The notes: a model not told the origin generated them from the letters alone. A DNA stretch of 64,000 bases from DYQY01 sp964643725 (GCA_964643725.1 CAZXTL010000001.1:124001-188000), one strand, 5' to 3'; positions 9,536 to 18,590 are shown, counted from the stretch's first letter. Numbers and translations are program-made.

Positions 9536-10038
9536 TGAACGTTATTTCTAACATTAATTTTGTTGATGTTGCTGTTGTTTTGCTACTAATTTTTTTCAGT
9601 TATCGAGGGTATGTTAGTGGTTTTTTAAATATTCTATTTGATTCCCTCGCAGTTATTGTGTCTTTTTATGCGGCAAATCAATATTCGAGTGTAACTAAAC
9701 AATGGTTGGCGCATTATCTTAAGTTTACTGTTTCATGGTCCGGCTTTGCGGCTTATATTTTGACCTATATGGCAAGCTTTGTGTTCTTTGTAGTATGGGG
9801 TCGAATTATGACTAAAATCTTCAAAATGAGCTCTATGGGATTGTTTAACAATATATCAGGAGCTGTTCTGAACTTTATTAAATGGTCACTGCTTATATTC
9901 CTTGGACTTTTGATAGTGGAAAAGATAACAATTGTGCCAATTGGAGAATATCTTAGTCATTCTTTTGTATATAATTTTTTTAAAATAGTTTCTGCTTGGG
10001 AGTTTGTTAAGGAATTTGTTCCAGTTATTACTCTTTAA
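9535..10038 (+). CDS. cvpA: CvpA family inner-membrane protein
   Basis: 167 residues with four hydrophobic segments (about 10-30, 32-50, 66-90, 104-126). The N-terminal FVDVAVVLLLIFFSYRGYVSGF fold and the Gly-rich turn are those of the CvpA family, named for colicin V production. In Gram-negative bacteria the family has been tied to envelope stress tolerance. Linkage of cvpA with purine genes (purF in E. coli) is common, and here it is joined to purE by a one-base overlap. No other family fits as well. Confidence 0.85.
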   Translation: MNVISNINFVDVAVVLLLIFFSYRGYVSGFLNILFDSLAVIVSFYAANQYSSVTKQWLAHYLKFTVSWSGFAAYILTYMASFVFFVVWGRIMTKIFKMSSMGLFNNISGAVLNFIKWSLLIFLGLLIVEKITIVPIGEYLSHSFVYNFFKIVSAWEFVKEFVPVITL

Positions 10039-10077
10039 AGTATAGGGACACACCCTCTGTCTCGCAGAGCTCGACAT

Positions 10078-10095
10078 CTCCCTCTCAAGAGGGAG
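10078..10095. repeat. Perfect 8-bp palindrome CTCCCTCT/AGAGGGAG
   Basis: CTCCCTCT, a CA centre and AGAGGGAG, followed by five A. It lies 40 bases after cvpA. There is no T-run on the plus strand, so it is a poor intrinsic terminator for cvpA. A similar CCTCTCC/GGAGAGG palindrome lies at 41861-41894, suggesting a small family of related palindromes. Confidence 0.6.
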
Positions 10096-10100
10096 AAAAA

Positions 10101-10132
10101 CCAATGAACCAATGAACCATTGAACTATTGAA
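10101..10132. repeat. Four tandem octamers (CCAATGAA type)
   Basis: Units are CCAATGAA, CCAATGAA, CCATTGAA and CTATTGAA, directly adjacent and followed by C. The array lies just after the palindrome at 10078. It is non-coding as far as can be seen. Confidence 0.75.
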
Positions 10133-10283
10133 CAAGAAAATGTTTAGAATCCATTTTTCTGGGCAAAATACTACATAAGTATATTAAATTACATCTATAT
10201 TTTCTGTTATATGTAAATATGTGGGAAATATGTAGGTGTATTTACGATATATTGATAATAGGGTTTTAAGAAGGGGAAATTAT

Positions 10284-11261
10284 ATGGGAGACGCACCAGG
10301 TTCTGTTACAGGATCTACAACAAATAAAGCTAACTATAAGTCAGCAAATGATATGGCTTCTAAGTCTGCTCCAGTAGTTATAGGTCAAGGAGAAAGTAAA
10401 GTAACTTTTAGCGTAAATGTTTCTGCAGATGGTGGAGGGAATCCTTTTTCAGGAAAGAGTCCTGAACAACAAAAAGTAGCATTAGCAAAGTTAATTTTTG
10501 GAGATAATCCTAGAGCTGTTGCATTATTAGAACAATTAACTGATAAATTAGCGGCAGCTGGAATAAAATCTGCTGATATAAATGTTGATTCTGCTGGAAA
10601 GTTAGACATAACCAATATCTCAACAAAAGAAAGATTACCTAATGAGAAACCAGAAAAGGATGGTCCATCCTTGGCGAAATTTATAGCAATCAATTATGGT
10701 GGAGATACTGAAAAAAATAAAATATTAATGGCTATTTTTAGTATTGCATTAGAAGCAAGAAGCGACGTTATTAAAATGATAATAGAAGCAATGGAGAAAA
10801 ACCATCAGATGTGGATGGCAATGTTGAAGGAATTAGCAGTAAAAATTACTAAAGATAAACAAGAGCAAAAAGCAATAATGCAAAGATTGATGGCAAAATT
10901 AGCAGTAGGAGATAGAGAGGGCGCAAAAGGAATAGTAGCTTTACTCGTAAAGTTGGGTTGCCATGTAACTTTAACTCAACAAGAGTCGTTAGAGAAGGCT
11001 ATTGGTAGGATGAAAGAGCGTGTTTATACAGATATAGATAAAGCATTAGCAGCTCAAGGTAATTTGCAGACGGTTTTAGATGAGAATAAGCAACAAATAT
11101 CTATGTTAGGATTAACAGAAAAACAACTAGTTGCGTTGCAAGAAGCAGTTGCTAAATCAGACATAAATATGGCAAGAAAGGTATTAGACTCTTCTTTTAA
11201 GAGTGGCTTTTTCGATGGGATTGAAGACAGTTATGTAAGATGGAGATTAGGTTTAAATTAA
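10284..11261 (+). CDS. Unrecognised protein, first of a three-gene cluster
   Basis: 325 residues from the ATG at 10284, which has AAGAAGGGG about 7 bases upstream; an in-frame upstream start at 10236 lacks a site. No signal peptide and no membrane segment. Residues 1-35 are rich in Ser, Thr, Gly and Asn and look disordered. About 60-130 is mixed, and 135-325 is predicted mostly helical, including a Met-rich stretch (NHQMWMAMLKEL, then AIMQRLMAKL, near 180-215). I do not recognise the family. The next two genes follow on the same strand with equally strong ribosome binding sites, so a shared role is likely. A disordered Ser/Thr-rich head on a helical body also occurs in substrates of specialised secretion systems, but no such system is in the window. 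Confidence 0.75.
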   Translation: MGDAPGSVTGSTTNKANYKSANDMASKSAPVVIGQGESKVTFSVNVSADGGGNPFSGKSPEQQKVALAKLIFGDNPRAVALLEQLTDKLAAAGIKSADINVDSAGKLDITNISTKERLPNEKPEKDGPSLAKFIAINYGGDTEKNKILMAIFSIALEARSDVIKMIIEAMEKNHQMWMAMLKELAVKITKDKQEQKAIMQRLMAKLAVGDREGAKGIVALLVKLGCHVTLTQQESLEKAIGRMKERVYTDIDKALAAQGNLQTVLDENKQQISMLGLTEKQLVALQEAVAKSDINMARKVLDSSFKSGFFDGIEDSYVRWRLGLN

Positions 11262-11278
11262 AGGGGAGGTAAACGGTC

Positions 11279-11428
11279 ATGTTAAAGAGTAAGTATCAGG
11301 AAAAAGAAGATTGGAATCCTAAACAAAATAGAGAAGTTAAGGAAAAGAGACAGACAAAGAATCTTTCAACTGTAGTAAGTTATCAAGAGGAACAAATACC
11401 AGACGATTTAATGAGTTGGCTGGATTAG
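11279..11428 (+). CDS. Small unrecognised protein, 49 residues
   Basis: Starts ATG at 11279 with a strong GGGGAGG about 8 bases upstream and ends TAG at 11426. It encodes a very charged peptide beginning MLKSKYQEKEDW and ending in the acidic PDDLMSWLD. There is no signal peptide or membrane segment. It sits 17 bases after the previous gene and 74 before the next, on the same strand. The ribosome binding site, spacing and lack of any competing frame support a real gene. A short helical, charged protein between two larger unknowns could be a chaperone or adaptor, but that is a guess. Confidence 0.65.
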   Translation: MLKSKYQEKEDWNPKQNREVKEKRQTKNLSTVVSYQEEQIPDDLMSWLD

Positions 11429-11429
11429 C

Positions 11430-11456
11430 ACTTCGACTACGCTCAGTGACCGAAGT
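11430..11456. repeat. Short repeat with ACTTCG/CGAAGT ends
   Basis: ACTTCG and CGAAGT arms enclose a 15-base loop containing CTCAGTGAC. The left 20 bases match 20638-20657 at all but a few positions (shared ACTTCGAC and GCTCAGT). Two copies in one window suggest a dispersed palindromic repeat family. Confidence 0.55.
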
Positions 11457-11502
11457 AACGATGTAACGAAACATTAGGATTATTAAGTAAGGGGAATAAG
11501 AT

Positions 11503-13518
11503 ATGGTAGGTATTGATAGTAGAAATATTCAAAATACATTAACAGCTATTAATCCAACGAAAGTTGAAACAAACCAATTGGCGAATAGTATTGCAGGGAA
11601 TCAAAATGTAAATAATGATAGAATCGATTTAGTTAAGCTATCTGTTGCTTTGAATGATTTAGCAAAAAATAATAAACCTGTTTTTTCACAAATAGTGGAT
11701 TTAATGAGCAAAGAAAATGGTGGGAAAGATGAGTTTTTTACCAATGAAGGATTAATTGCTTTTAGGAAAGCTTTAATACAACAAGGTACACCATTAGATG
11801 CAACGAAGGTCAAAGCTGCGTTCGACCAAGTTAAACAGAAGAATTCATTTAATGGTGAAGCTGCTGTTGGTGTAGAGGATTTAGCTAGTACTGACGTCAC
11901 TATAGAAGCTCATTTAAGGGTAATGCTGGGAATACAAGGTGATGGTAATACAGGTACGGATATGGCCGGAGCGGAACCAGTAGCCGAACTAGCAAACGGT
12001 ACTGAAGCTGTGCTAACTCCGCAAGGGAAAAGAGTTGATAGCAACCTGACACAAGATGTTCAGGATAAGTTAGCCACAAGTTGGGAGGTTGATAAGACCT
12101 CAGATGATTATGCAAAAAGAGTAAAAGCGTTAACTTTGGTAGATGGGACAACGGATATTAATCGATTAGTGGCACTAGACAGTCTTGATGTCATGAATGG
12201 TATAGATGCTGGACTGGATACTTTTATGGCTGAGCTTGCCGACGCGAAGGGAACTTTTGGTATTGGTTATAATGAAGAAAAAGTATCAAAAGCTTGGGCT
12301 AAATATATTGATAATATGAAAGAAAAGGTGGGAGTTGCTGAATCTTCTTGGGGACAGCGCTCAGAGCAACTTAAGAAGATTTCTCCAAAATTTCTTTTGC
12401 TTATTTTAAATGAAGAGAAGAATCCTTTGGATAAGGATGGTAACCCTCAAGAAGCTTCTTGGATAGTTAATATGATGTATTCTAATGGTGTGGCAAATAG
12501 TCAGACTGGAGGGATGCCTAAAGATGCAATAATTCCAGGTGGATATGATGGGGTAAAATATCAAGAAGCATTAGATAGTTTTCTGGCTTTTGCTAGTCAA
12601 GGCAAGGAACAAGGCTTTAAGTTTTATTCAAAAGAGGAATTAGCAAATCATCAAAATATTTATGATAGTGGTAAGTCTGATGCCTTTTGGGCCAAACATC
12701 CGAGCTTACATAAGTATATGCAACAGACTAATAAACCAATAGCTGACAATAATCAAGCTTTGATGAATAAGTATTTAGAGGATATGCGCTCTGCTGGACT
12801 TATAAAAATAGATGATATGCATAATTATTTATTTAAGTTTGATGAAGGTGACAAATTGGCTGCTATAGCACATTCTACTGCTAATAGCATAGAGGCAAAG
12901 CATGGTAAAGGTGAGGGTGAAGAGAGAAGAATACCTTTAGTAAATGGTAAGCATCCAGACCTCGCTGATATTTACAATGGAATAGCACCATCAAAATTAA
13001 TTGCAGAAAGGAACAGAATATATTTAACTGAAGAAGCAGATCTACCTCAAAAGGTAACCGCAAAGAATGTTTTGGATAGTTTAACAGGTTCTTCTTATAA
13101 GGGTAGTCTTAACCAAGATAATATAACTCAGTTAATGCAGGAGTATTATGGCAAAGATGTGCTTCCTGATAATAAATGGTTCTCTCTTACCAAAGGAGAA
13201 GATGCTAGTGTGGTTACTAAAAGAATACGAGCAGGCTTAGAGTATCAAGCTACTGAAGAGTTTAAAAAGGCAGATGCTGTTACTCAAGAGAAGGGTTTAA
13301 GGGAAAAAATGAACGCTGCAGGCGAACCTCCTGTGGCTGCACCAGCTGGTACTGCAGGTGCAGGTGGATCCACTATGACACCTGAACAACAGCAAGTACA
13401 AAATGAAAAGTTTAATAGATTTTTAACAAGCAAGGGATTGAATAATGATACTTTCAAGGATCTTTCAGCAGAAAAACAAACAGCTTATATCGAAGAATGT
13501 TTTAAGCCAAGGCAGTGA
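11503..13518 (+). CDS. Unrecognised 671-residue soluble protein
   Basis: Starts ATG at 11503 with AAGGGGAA about 7 bases upstream. There is no signal peptide or membrane segment. The first ~130 residues are helical with many Asn, Lys and Val. A Gly/Ala/Thr-rich linker follows near 145-170, then a long mixed region (170-600), and a Pro/Ala/Gly-rich segment near 605-630 before a short helical tail. I recognise no catalytic motif. It is the third gene of the 10284 cluster, and its stop codon (13516-13518) touches the stop codon of the facing coiled-coil gene with no base between. Confidence 0.75.
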   Translation: MVGIDSRNIQNTLTAINPTKVETNQLANSIAGNQNVNNDRIDLVKLSVALNDLAKNNKPVFSQIVDLMSKENGGKDEFFTNEGLIAFRKALIQQGTPLDATKVKAAFDQVKQKNSFNGEAAVGVEDLASTDVTIEAHLRVMLGIQGDGNTGTDMAGAEPVAELANGTEAVLTPQGKRVDSNLTQDVQDKLATSWEVDKTSDDYAKRVKALTLVDGTTDINRLVALDSLDVMNGIDAGLDTFMAELADAKGTFGIGYNEEKVSKAWAKYIDNMKEKVGVAESSWGQRSEQLKKISPKFLLLILNEEKNPLDKDGNPQEASWIVNMMYSNGVANSQTGGMPKDAIIPGGYDGVKYQEALDSFLAFASQGKEQGFKFYSKEELANHQNIYDSGKSDAFWAKHPSLHKYMQQTNKPIADNNQALMNKYLEDMRSAGLIKIDDMHNYLFKFDEGDKLAAIAHSTANSIEAKHGKGEGEERRIPLVNGKHPDLADIYNGIAPSKLIAERNRIYLTEEADLPQKVTAKNVLDSLTGSSYKGSLNQDNITQLMQEYYGKDVLPDNKWFSLTKGEDASVVTKRIRAGLEYQATEEFKKADAVTQEKGLREKMNAAGEPPVAAPAGTAGAGGSTMTPEQQQVQNEKFNRFLTSKGLNNDTFKDLSAEKQTAYIEECFKPRQ

Positions 13519-16500
13519 CTATAGGTTCAGGCCTTCTTTTAAAAGCATACTGATAAGTTCGTTTTGATCTTGTGATTCCCTTTTAGTTATAACAGTTGGT
13601 GATAGAAGCTTCTTTTCTGACTGAGCTTTTTGTTTCTTTAAGTAACTTATAATTTGGTTGAGGCTTTTCTTAACACTTAGTATCTCGGTAAACGATTCAC
13701 TCTTTAGTTGTTTGATAGATGACTCTGCTTCTTCTTTAATAGTGTTGACGTTAGTTAAGGTTTGCTCTAGTTGTTCATAAATTTCTTGCTGTGTTTGTGA
13801 TTGAATCTTACCTAGATTAATGGATGACTCTGATAGTTGGTTTTTTTCTGTTCTAAGTTGCTCTTGAAGGATAGTTATTTTATCTAAAGCTTGTTGTAGT
13901 TGAGAATTAATAGTGTTTTCTACCATAATCTTTAGTTGTCTGATGCTTTCTTGTTGGGTTTTCTGGTTTTCTTTTTTGAGGCTATCCATTTCCATTGTAT
14001 GGCTTTGTTTAATGGATTCGATATTCTTGATGGTGCTATCTAAATCTGCGAATATACCTGTTTCTAAGGTAGTTTTAATGCCTTTTACTTGGACGATGAG
14101 TTTATTAAGTGCCTTCTGTTCGTTTTCAACATCTTTGGTTATTTCGTGAATGTTTCTAATAGAGTCATTTTTGATTTCTTCAATGTAGGTTTTCACCGAG
14201 GATATTTTCTCTTGTAAGCTAAAGGTAGCTTCTTGTTCTAACTTTTGAAATTGTTCCTTATTTTGAGCAAGTAGTTCCTTCTGAGACTTTTCAAAGGAAA
14301 GCTTGAAGCCTTGAAGTAACCCAGTAGCCTCATCAATTTGTTTTTCAGCTTTCTTGTTAATTTCATCCTTTAATTTATTTAAGTCATCCGTAGCTGTTTC
14401 AATCATTTGTAGTTTTTCTTCATGTAGTTCTTTTTTGATAAGTTGTACTTCATGCTGTGTTTCTTGTTTTAGCGCAGTTACTTTGTCTGATGTGATTTGA
14501 AGCTGTTGTGCTTGTTCTGTTTTAGAAGTTTTAAGTATTTCATCTACTTTTTGTCTTATTTGATCATAAAACATTTGTTCGTTTTCAGAAATCTGTTCTT
14601 TAGCTAGTTGTAGTTCTTGTTGGTTGGAGGAATTGATTGCTTTCATTTTATTGAAAAGCTCTTCAATGCTTTTGGTTATCGCCTGATTGGTGCTTGTTTT
14701 TATGTCTTCTAGGGTAAGTTCGTTTTGATTTTTAAGTTTCTTAAATTCTTCATTTATTGCTTGCATATCTTCTGTTTTGTCGATTTCTTTTAATTTGATT
14801 TGTAGGAGTTGTAAATCTTTGTAAGTGTTATTTAGCATATTGTCTTGGTCAGCATCAAATTTCTTTGTTAACTCTGCTATTTCTGCTTTTGTTTTGTTGC
14901 TGAATTCTTCAATATTAGCGAGTACTGTTTTTAGGTTTTCAGAGCTTTCTTGTTTTGTTTGTTTTGAAATAAAGGTAAGTTCATCAGCAGTGGTTGCTTG
15001 AAGTTTAGTTATTTCTTCTTGAATAGTTTCTTTTAACAGATTAAGGTCTGTTTTTAGCTCAAGGCTTTGTTCTTTTGCTGACTTTCTGATATCTAATATT
15101 TCTTTATTGGCTATAGCAGAAAGTGCGGAAATCTCGGAGGATAGTGATGCCTTAACTGTTTCTACTTCAGCTATCGCAGATTTGATGCTGTCTTGGATGT
15201 AGTCTTGACTTATTTTAGTGAATTTCTTGAAATTCTCTCTAGTAGTTCCAGTATCATCAAGCTCTAATAATGCTTTATTTTTTGCTTCATCTATTTCTAG
15301 TAATATTTTTGCTTTAAGTTCTTCAGCTGTAGTGTTTATTGATAGGATTTTTTCAGTTATAAGAATGTTTTTAGCATCAACATCAGCACTAGTTTCTTTT
15401 GCTAAAGAAGAGATAGTTTTTTCAAAAGCAGATTGTTTAGCGACTAAATTTTGTTCAATAGTTTTTAGATTGCCTGAGAATTTAGTGGTTTCATTGTTTA
15501 TAGTAGTTAGAGATGCACTTGTTTTGGAGTCTATTTCTTTAATGAAGTTGTCTTTTTCGTCAATAATAATTTTTTTGAAACCTAAGTAGGTAGAGGCAAT
15601 ATCATCTTTCTTAGCAGTAAGGTCTAAGCTGGTTTTTTCCTTGGATTCCTCTAGTGATTTTTCGAATTTAGAGTGCAGAGAAAGGATGTTTTCTTCCATT
15701 GTTTTAAGACTATTGGAGAGATTAATGCTTTCTGTATTAATGGAGTTCAGAGAATAGGAAGTTCTTGAATCTATTTCCTTGATTATTTGTTCTTTTTCAC
15801 CATCTAGGTTTTGTTCAAATCCTGAAAGTTTTTCTAAAATTTTAGTGCTGTTAGCTTTTATTTCTAAAATAGTGTCTTCTTGTAAAGACATTATTGTTTC
15901 AACAGCACCAGTTTGCGCTTTTTCTAAAATTTGTTCAAAGGAAGAGTGTTGAGATATAAGATTTTGTTCCATAGCTTCAAGGTTTTCAGAGAATTTATTG
16001 CTTTCACTAGTTAATGCTTTAAAAGAGTCTTCTGTTTTTAAGTCGATTTCTTTTAATAATTCATTTTTGTCTTCAGTAATACTTTTTTTGAATCCTAAGA
16101 AAGTAGCAGTAGCTTCTTTATGTAATGAGGAGAGTATTTTTTCAGAAGATGAATATTGAGATATTATATTTTCTTCTATAGTCTTAAGGTCGGTTGTGAA
16201 TTTATTATTTTCATTAGTTAATGTAGTCAAAGAAGCGCTTGTTCGTGAGTCGATTTCTAATATAGTGTTTTTTTGTAATGCGGAAATTGTCTCAGTTGTT
16301 TCTGACTGTGATTGTTCAATTGTTTTTTCAAGTTCAAATAACTGAGAGCTTAATTCTTTTTTACCTTCTACGATTTCTTGTTTGAACTCAAAGAGTTTAT
16401 TATTTATTTCTTCATTTTTAGAGGTGATATTAATTATTGTTTCGTTTTGTAATGTTTCAATAGTTTCAATTGTTATAGCTTTGGTTTCTTTTATTAATTT

Positions 16501-17169
16501 TTCAGTTTTAGCGTATTCGTAGTTTATGGTTTCTTTTTCTTCAGCTATTTCTTTTTTGAGTGTTGCTAGCTGTTCACTAATTTCATCACTTTTAGAGCTT
16601 ATTTCGATTATGGTTTCTTCTTGGATGGAAGCTAATGTTTCAATCGCATCAGATTTAGTTTTTTCTATTACGTTTTCAAGTTTAGAGAATTGAGCAGATA
16701 AGTTTTCTTCTGCTGATTGTATGGTTTTGGTGATTATTTTGTTTTCAGTAGCAATCTCATTAACTAATTTATTTTTTTCTTCAGCTATTTCTTGTTTAAA
16801 TTCAGAAAATTGAGCAGATATTTCCTCGTGAGCTTTCGCTTTCATTTTGGCAACTATTTCTTCGTAGTGTCTCATTAAATAATTTTCTTGATTTTTAATC
16901 TTTCTGATACTAAAAAGTTTTGCTGATTTGAATTTGTTAAGTTTTTTCTGAAAAGATAGTTGTATGGTTTTTAACATACTTACTTCTTTATCCAGTTGTT
17001 TTTTGATTTTTTTAGTTCTATCAATGGTGCTGAATAGGTCAAAGAAGCTGTGGATTGAGATCTGGTCTCCTTGTTTGGAGATTATTTTTAGGTTAGGGTT
17101 TTCAAGTTTAATCGTTCTGTTTTGGTCATTAGCGGTCACTGTAATAAGTCTTTCTTTTTCTTTTGCCAT
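13519..17169 (-). CDS. Giant coiled-coil protein with internal repeats, 1216 residues
   Basis: ATG at 17169 preceded by AGAGGG and a good promoter. Residues 1-45 (ITVTANDQNRTIKLENPN and on) look like a small beta-rich head. From about 50 to 1195 the chain is almost pure Glu/Lys/Gln/Ser/Leu/Ile helix typical of long coiled coils, with no signal peptide or membrane segment. Degenerate repeats are visible: EI(S/N)xxL/F..FK(Q/K)EI near 116, 196 and 254, then EID(S/L)(R/K)T..SL blocks near 304, 373, 464 and 544, each followed by a (I/M)E(E/Q)N(I/L) helix. The tail (SQDQNELISMLLKEG) is short. It could be a cytoskeletal, scaffold or SMC-like structural protein, but no ATPase head is present. Another giant coiled-coil gene begins at 61753. 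Confidence 0.85.
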   Translation of the reverse strand: MAKEKERLITVTANDQNRTIKLENPNLKIISKQGDQISIHSFFDLFSTIDRTKKIKKQLDKEVSMLKTIQLSFQKKLNKFKSAKLFSIRKIKNQENYLMRHYEEIVAKMKAKAHEEISAQFSEFKQEIAEEKNKLVNEIATENKIITKTIQSAEENLSAQFSKLENVIEKTKSDAIETLASIQEETIIEISSKSDEISEQLATLKKEIAEEKETINYEYAKTEKLIKETKAITIETIETLQNETIINITSKNEEINNKLFEFKQEIVEGKKELSSQLFELEKTIEQSQSETTETISALQKNTILEIDSRTSASLTTLTNENNKFTTDLKTIEENIISQYSSSEKILSSLHKEATATFLGFKKSITEDKNELLKEIDLKTEDSFKALTSESNKFSENLEAMEQNLISQHSSFEQILEKAQTGAVETIMSLQEDTILEIKANSTKILEKLSGFEQNLDGEKEQIIKEIDSRTSYSLNSINTESINLSNSLKTMEENILSLHSKFEKSLEESKEKTSLDLTAKKDDIASTYLGFKKIIIDEKDNFIKEIDSKTSASLTTINNETTKFSGNLKTIEQNLVAKQSAFEKTISSLAKETSADVDAKNILITEKILSINTTAEELKAKILLEIDEAKNKALLELDDTGTTRENFKKFTKISQDYIQDSIKSAIAEVETVKASLSSEISALSAIANKEILDIRKSAKEQSLELKTDLNLLKETIQEEITKLQATTADELTFISKQTKQESSENLKTVLANIEEFSNKTKAEIAELTKKFDADQDNMLNNTYKDLQLLQIKLKEIDKTEDMQAINEEFKKLKNQNELTLEDIKTSTNQAITKSIEELFNKMKAINSSNQQELQLAKEQISENEQMFYDQIRQKVDEILKTSKTEQAQQLQITSDKVTALKQETQHEVQLIKKELHEEKLQMIETATDDLNKLKDEINKKAEKQIDEATGLLQGFKLSFEKSQKELLAQNKEQFQKLEQEATFSLQEKISSVKTYIEEIKNDSIRNIHEITKDVENEQKALNKLIVQVKGIKTTLETGIFADLDSTIKNIESIKQSHTMEMDSLKKENQKTQQESIRQLKIMVENTINSQLQQALDKITILQEQLRTEKNQLSESSINLGKIQSQTQQEIYEQLEQTLTNVNTIKEEAESSIKQLKSESFTEILSVKKSLNQIISYLKKQKAQSEKKLLSPTVITKRESQDQNELISMLLKEGLNL

Positions 17170-17206
17170 TATTACCCTCTGTTTTTGTTAATGAGCCAAT
17201 TTAATT

Positions 17207-17236
17207 ATTATACTATATATAAGGGTCGATGAACAA
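17207..17236 (-). promoter_or_regulatory. Sigma70-like promoter of the coiled-coil gene
   Basis: On the minus strand: TTGTTC at 17231-17236, an 18-base spacer and a perfect TATAAT at 17207-17212, about 38 bases before the start codon at 17169. Confidence 0.65.
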
Positions 17237-17259
17237 ATAATATGGTGCGATTGAAATTG

Positions 17260-18093
17260 CTAAATTAAAGGTGGATTTGAGTTTAGAAAATCTTTGTAAG
17301 CTACTGGTCGTTTGCCTTCTTTTTGAATTGTTATTATTTCCAAAGCATTGTTTGATATTTTAATGTTAGTTATTTTTATTCTTTGGTTATTTTGGTACGT
17401 ATAAATGCCAGGCCAAGGATAGTATGCTTGGAATTTATTGTAAATTATTTTTGCTGTTTCTTTAGTAAAATCAATACATCCATCTTCTTTCTTTATTTTC
17501 TTGGTAAAAGAAGCGTCTTTATTGTTTTGAGGAAGGTAAGTCCATAATTCTTTTTGGTTGAGTTGCTTTTCTAGTAAGCTGATGCTTAACTTCTCAAGTT
17601 TATTAAATAAACTCTCTGTTGTTTCTTCTTCTGAAATAGTTATTTGTTCGACATGGATTATGTCTCCATCATCTATTCCTTTGCCAATTTTCATTAAAGT
17701 CACGCCTGTTGTTTTATCGCCGTTAAGTAGGCAGGACTGAATAGGTGATGGGCCTCTATATTTTGGTAATAAGGAAGTATGGATATTTATAAAATCATAT
17801 GTTTCCACCAAATCAGCAGGGAAAATCATTCCAAAGGCAATGACTAGGCAAAGGTTAGGCGCTTCTTTTTGTAAGATATCTTTTAGCTCAATAATATTAT
17901 TAGGTTTGAAAAGTGGTATTTTGTTTATTTCAGCAACTAAGGCAACTTCTGATTGAGAGATAGCATGGCCACGGTCTTGTTTTTTGTCTGTGCCAGTGAT
18001 TACACCAGCGATATTTATCCCATTTTCAATAAGTCCTTGAAGGATGTTTGCAGAAAAAGCAGGAGTGCCTAAAAAGAATAATTTAGTAATCAT
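17260..18093 (-). CDS. fmt: Methionyl-tRNA formyltransferase Fmt
   Basis: 277 residues, somewhat shorter than the usual ~310. It formylates initiator Met-tRNA using 10-formyl-tetrahydrofolate. The catalytic segment is intact: NIHTSLLPKYRGPSPIQ near 104-120 and the GIDDGDII loop near 140. The C-terminal tRNA-binding domain is compact but ends with the usual GKRPxxxxDFL element. The start overlaps the def stop by 4 bases (ATGA type). Pairing of fmt with def is widespread because deformylase later removes the group Fmt adds. Confidence 0.95.
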   Translation of the reverse strand: MITKLFFLGTPAFSANILQGLIENGINIAGVITGTDKKQDRGHAISQSEVALVAEINKIPLFKPNNIIELKDILQKEAPNLCLVIAFGMIFPADLVETYDFINIHTSLLPKYRGPSPIQSCLLNGDKTTGVTLMKIGKGIDDGDIIHVEQITISEEETTESLFNKLEKLSISLLEKQLNQKELWTYLPQNNKDASFTKKIKKEDGCIDFTKETAKIIYNKFQAYYPWPGIYTYQNNQRIKITNIKISNNALEIITIQKEGKRPVAYKDFLNSNPPLI

Positions 18094-18584
18094 ATTGTTT
18101 CTTGATGTTCTTGGTCATCAACTGATTTTGTCGTTCCTTCAATTGCCTTGTCTATATAGAGCTTCCCTTCTAGGTGATCGATTTCGTGTTGGAAAGCAAC
18201 AGCGTGGTAGGCTTCAGCTGTGATTTTAATATCCTTAAAGTTTTGATCTTTTCCTGTGATTGTGACTTTTTGGAATCTTTTCACGTCACCTTCCAGTCCA
18301 GGTACACTTAAACAGCCTTCAGTAAAAATAATTTCACCTTCTTTTTTAGTTATTTTCGGGTTAATTATAATGTTTAGTTCATTTCTTTTATCGCTAGTAT
18401 CAACAGCGATTACTCTTAATGGTTCTCCTATTTGTATTGCTGCGAGCCCACATCCATTGGCGGAATACATAGTGTCAGTCATATCTTTTATTAATTTTTT
18501 GATTTTATCAGTTAAAGCTGTAACAGGTTTGCTTTTCTTTTTTAATAAAGGATTGCCTATTGTTAGTATTTTTTTTTCTGTCAT
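18090..18584 (-). CDS. def: Peptide deformylase Def
   Basis: 164 residues, normal length. It is a metalloenzyme that removes the N-formyl group from new proteins. All three signature motifs are present: GCGLAAIQIG near 44, EGCLSVPG near 90 (metal-binding Cys), and QHEIDHLEG near 132 (two metal His and the catalytic Glu). It lies 6 bases after the rlmB-like gene and overlaps fmt by 4 bases, within the operon aminotransferase-methylase-def-fmt. Confidence 0.97.
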   Translation of the reverse strand: MTEKKILTIGNPLLKKKSKPVTALTDKIKKLIKDMTDTMYSANGCGLAAIQIGEPLRVIAVDTSDKRNELNIIINPKITKKEGEIIFTEGCLSVPGLEGDVKRFQKVTITGKDQNFKDIKITAEAYHAVAFQHEIDHLEGKLYIDKAIEGTTKSVDDQEHQETI

Positions 18585-18590
18585 TGATAA

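Larger units (their letters stand above)
10039..10283. other. Intergenic region with a short palindrome and a tandem octamer
   Basis: 245 bases without a gene. The left third holds a perfect palindrome and a four-unit octamer array (listed separately). The right part, from about 10140, is very AT-rich with overlapping ATATGT/ACATAT words. It must hold the promoter of the gene at 10284, but no convincing -35/-10 pair stands out; TGATAAT near 10255 is the best -10 candidate. No RNA gene is recognised. Confidence 0.5.

Noticed and set aside
10078..10095. Intrinsic terminator of cvpA
   Set aside because: The stem is followed by A residues, not T; treated as a palindromic repeat only.
9886..10104. 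Minus-strand frame of 72 codons over the cvpA end
   Set aside because: It lies opposite a well supported gene, with no ribosome binding site or family features. Many similar antisense frames elsewhere were left out for the same reason.
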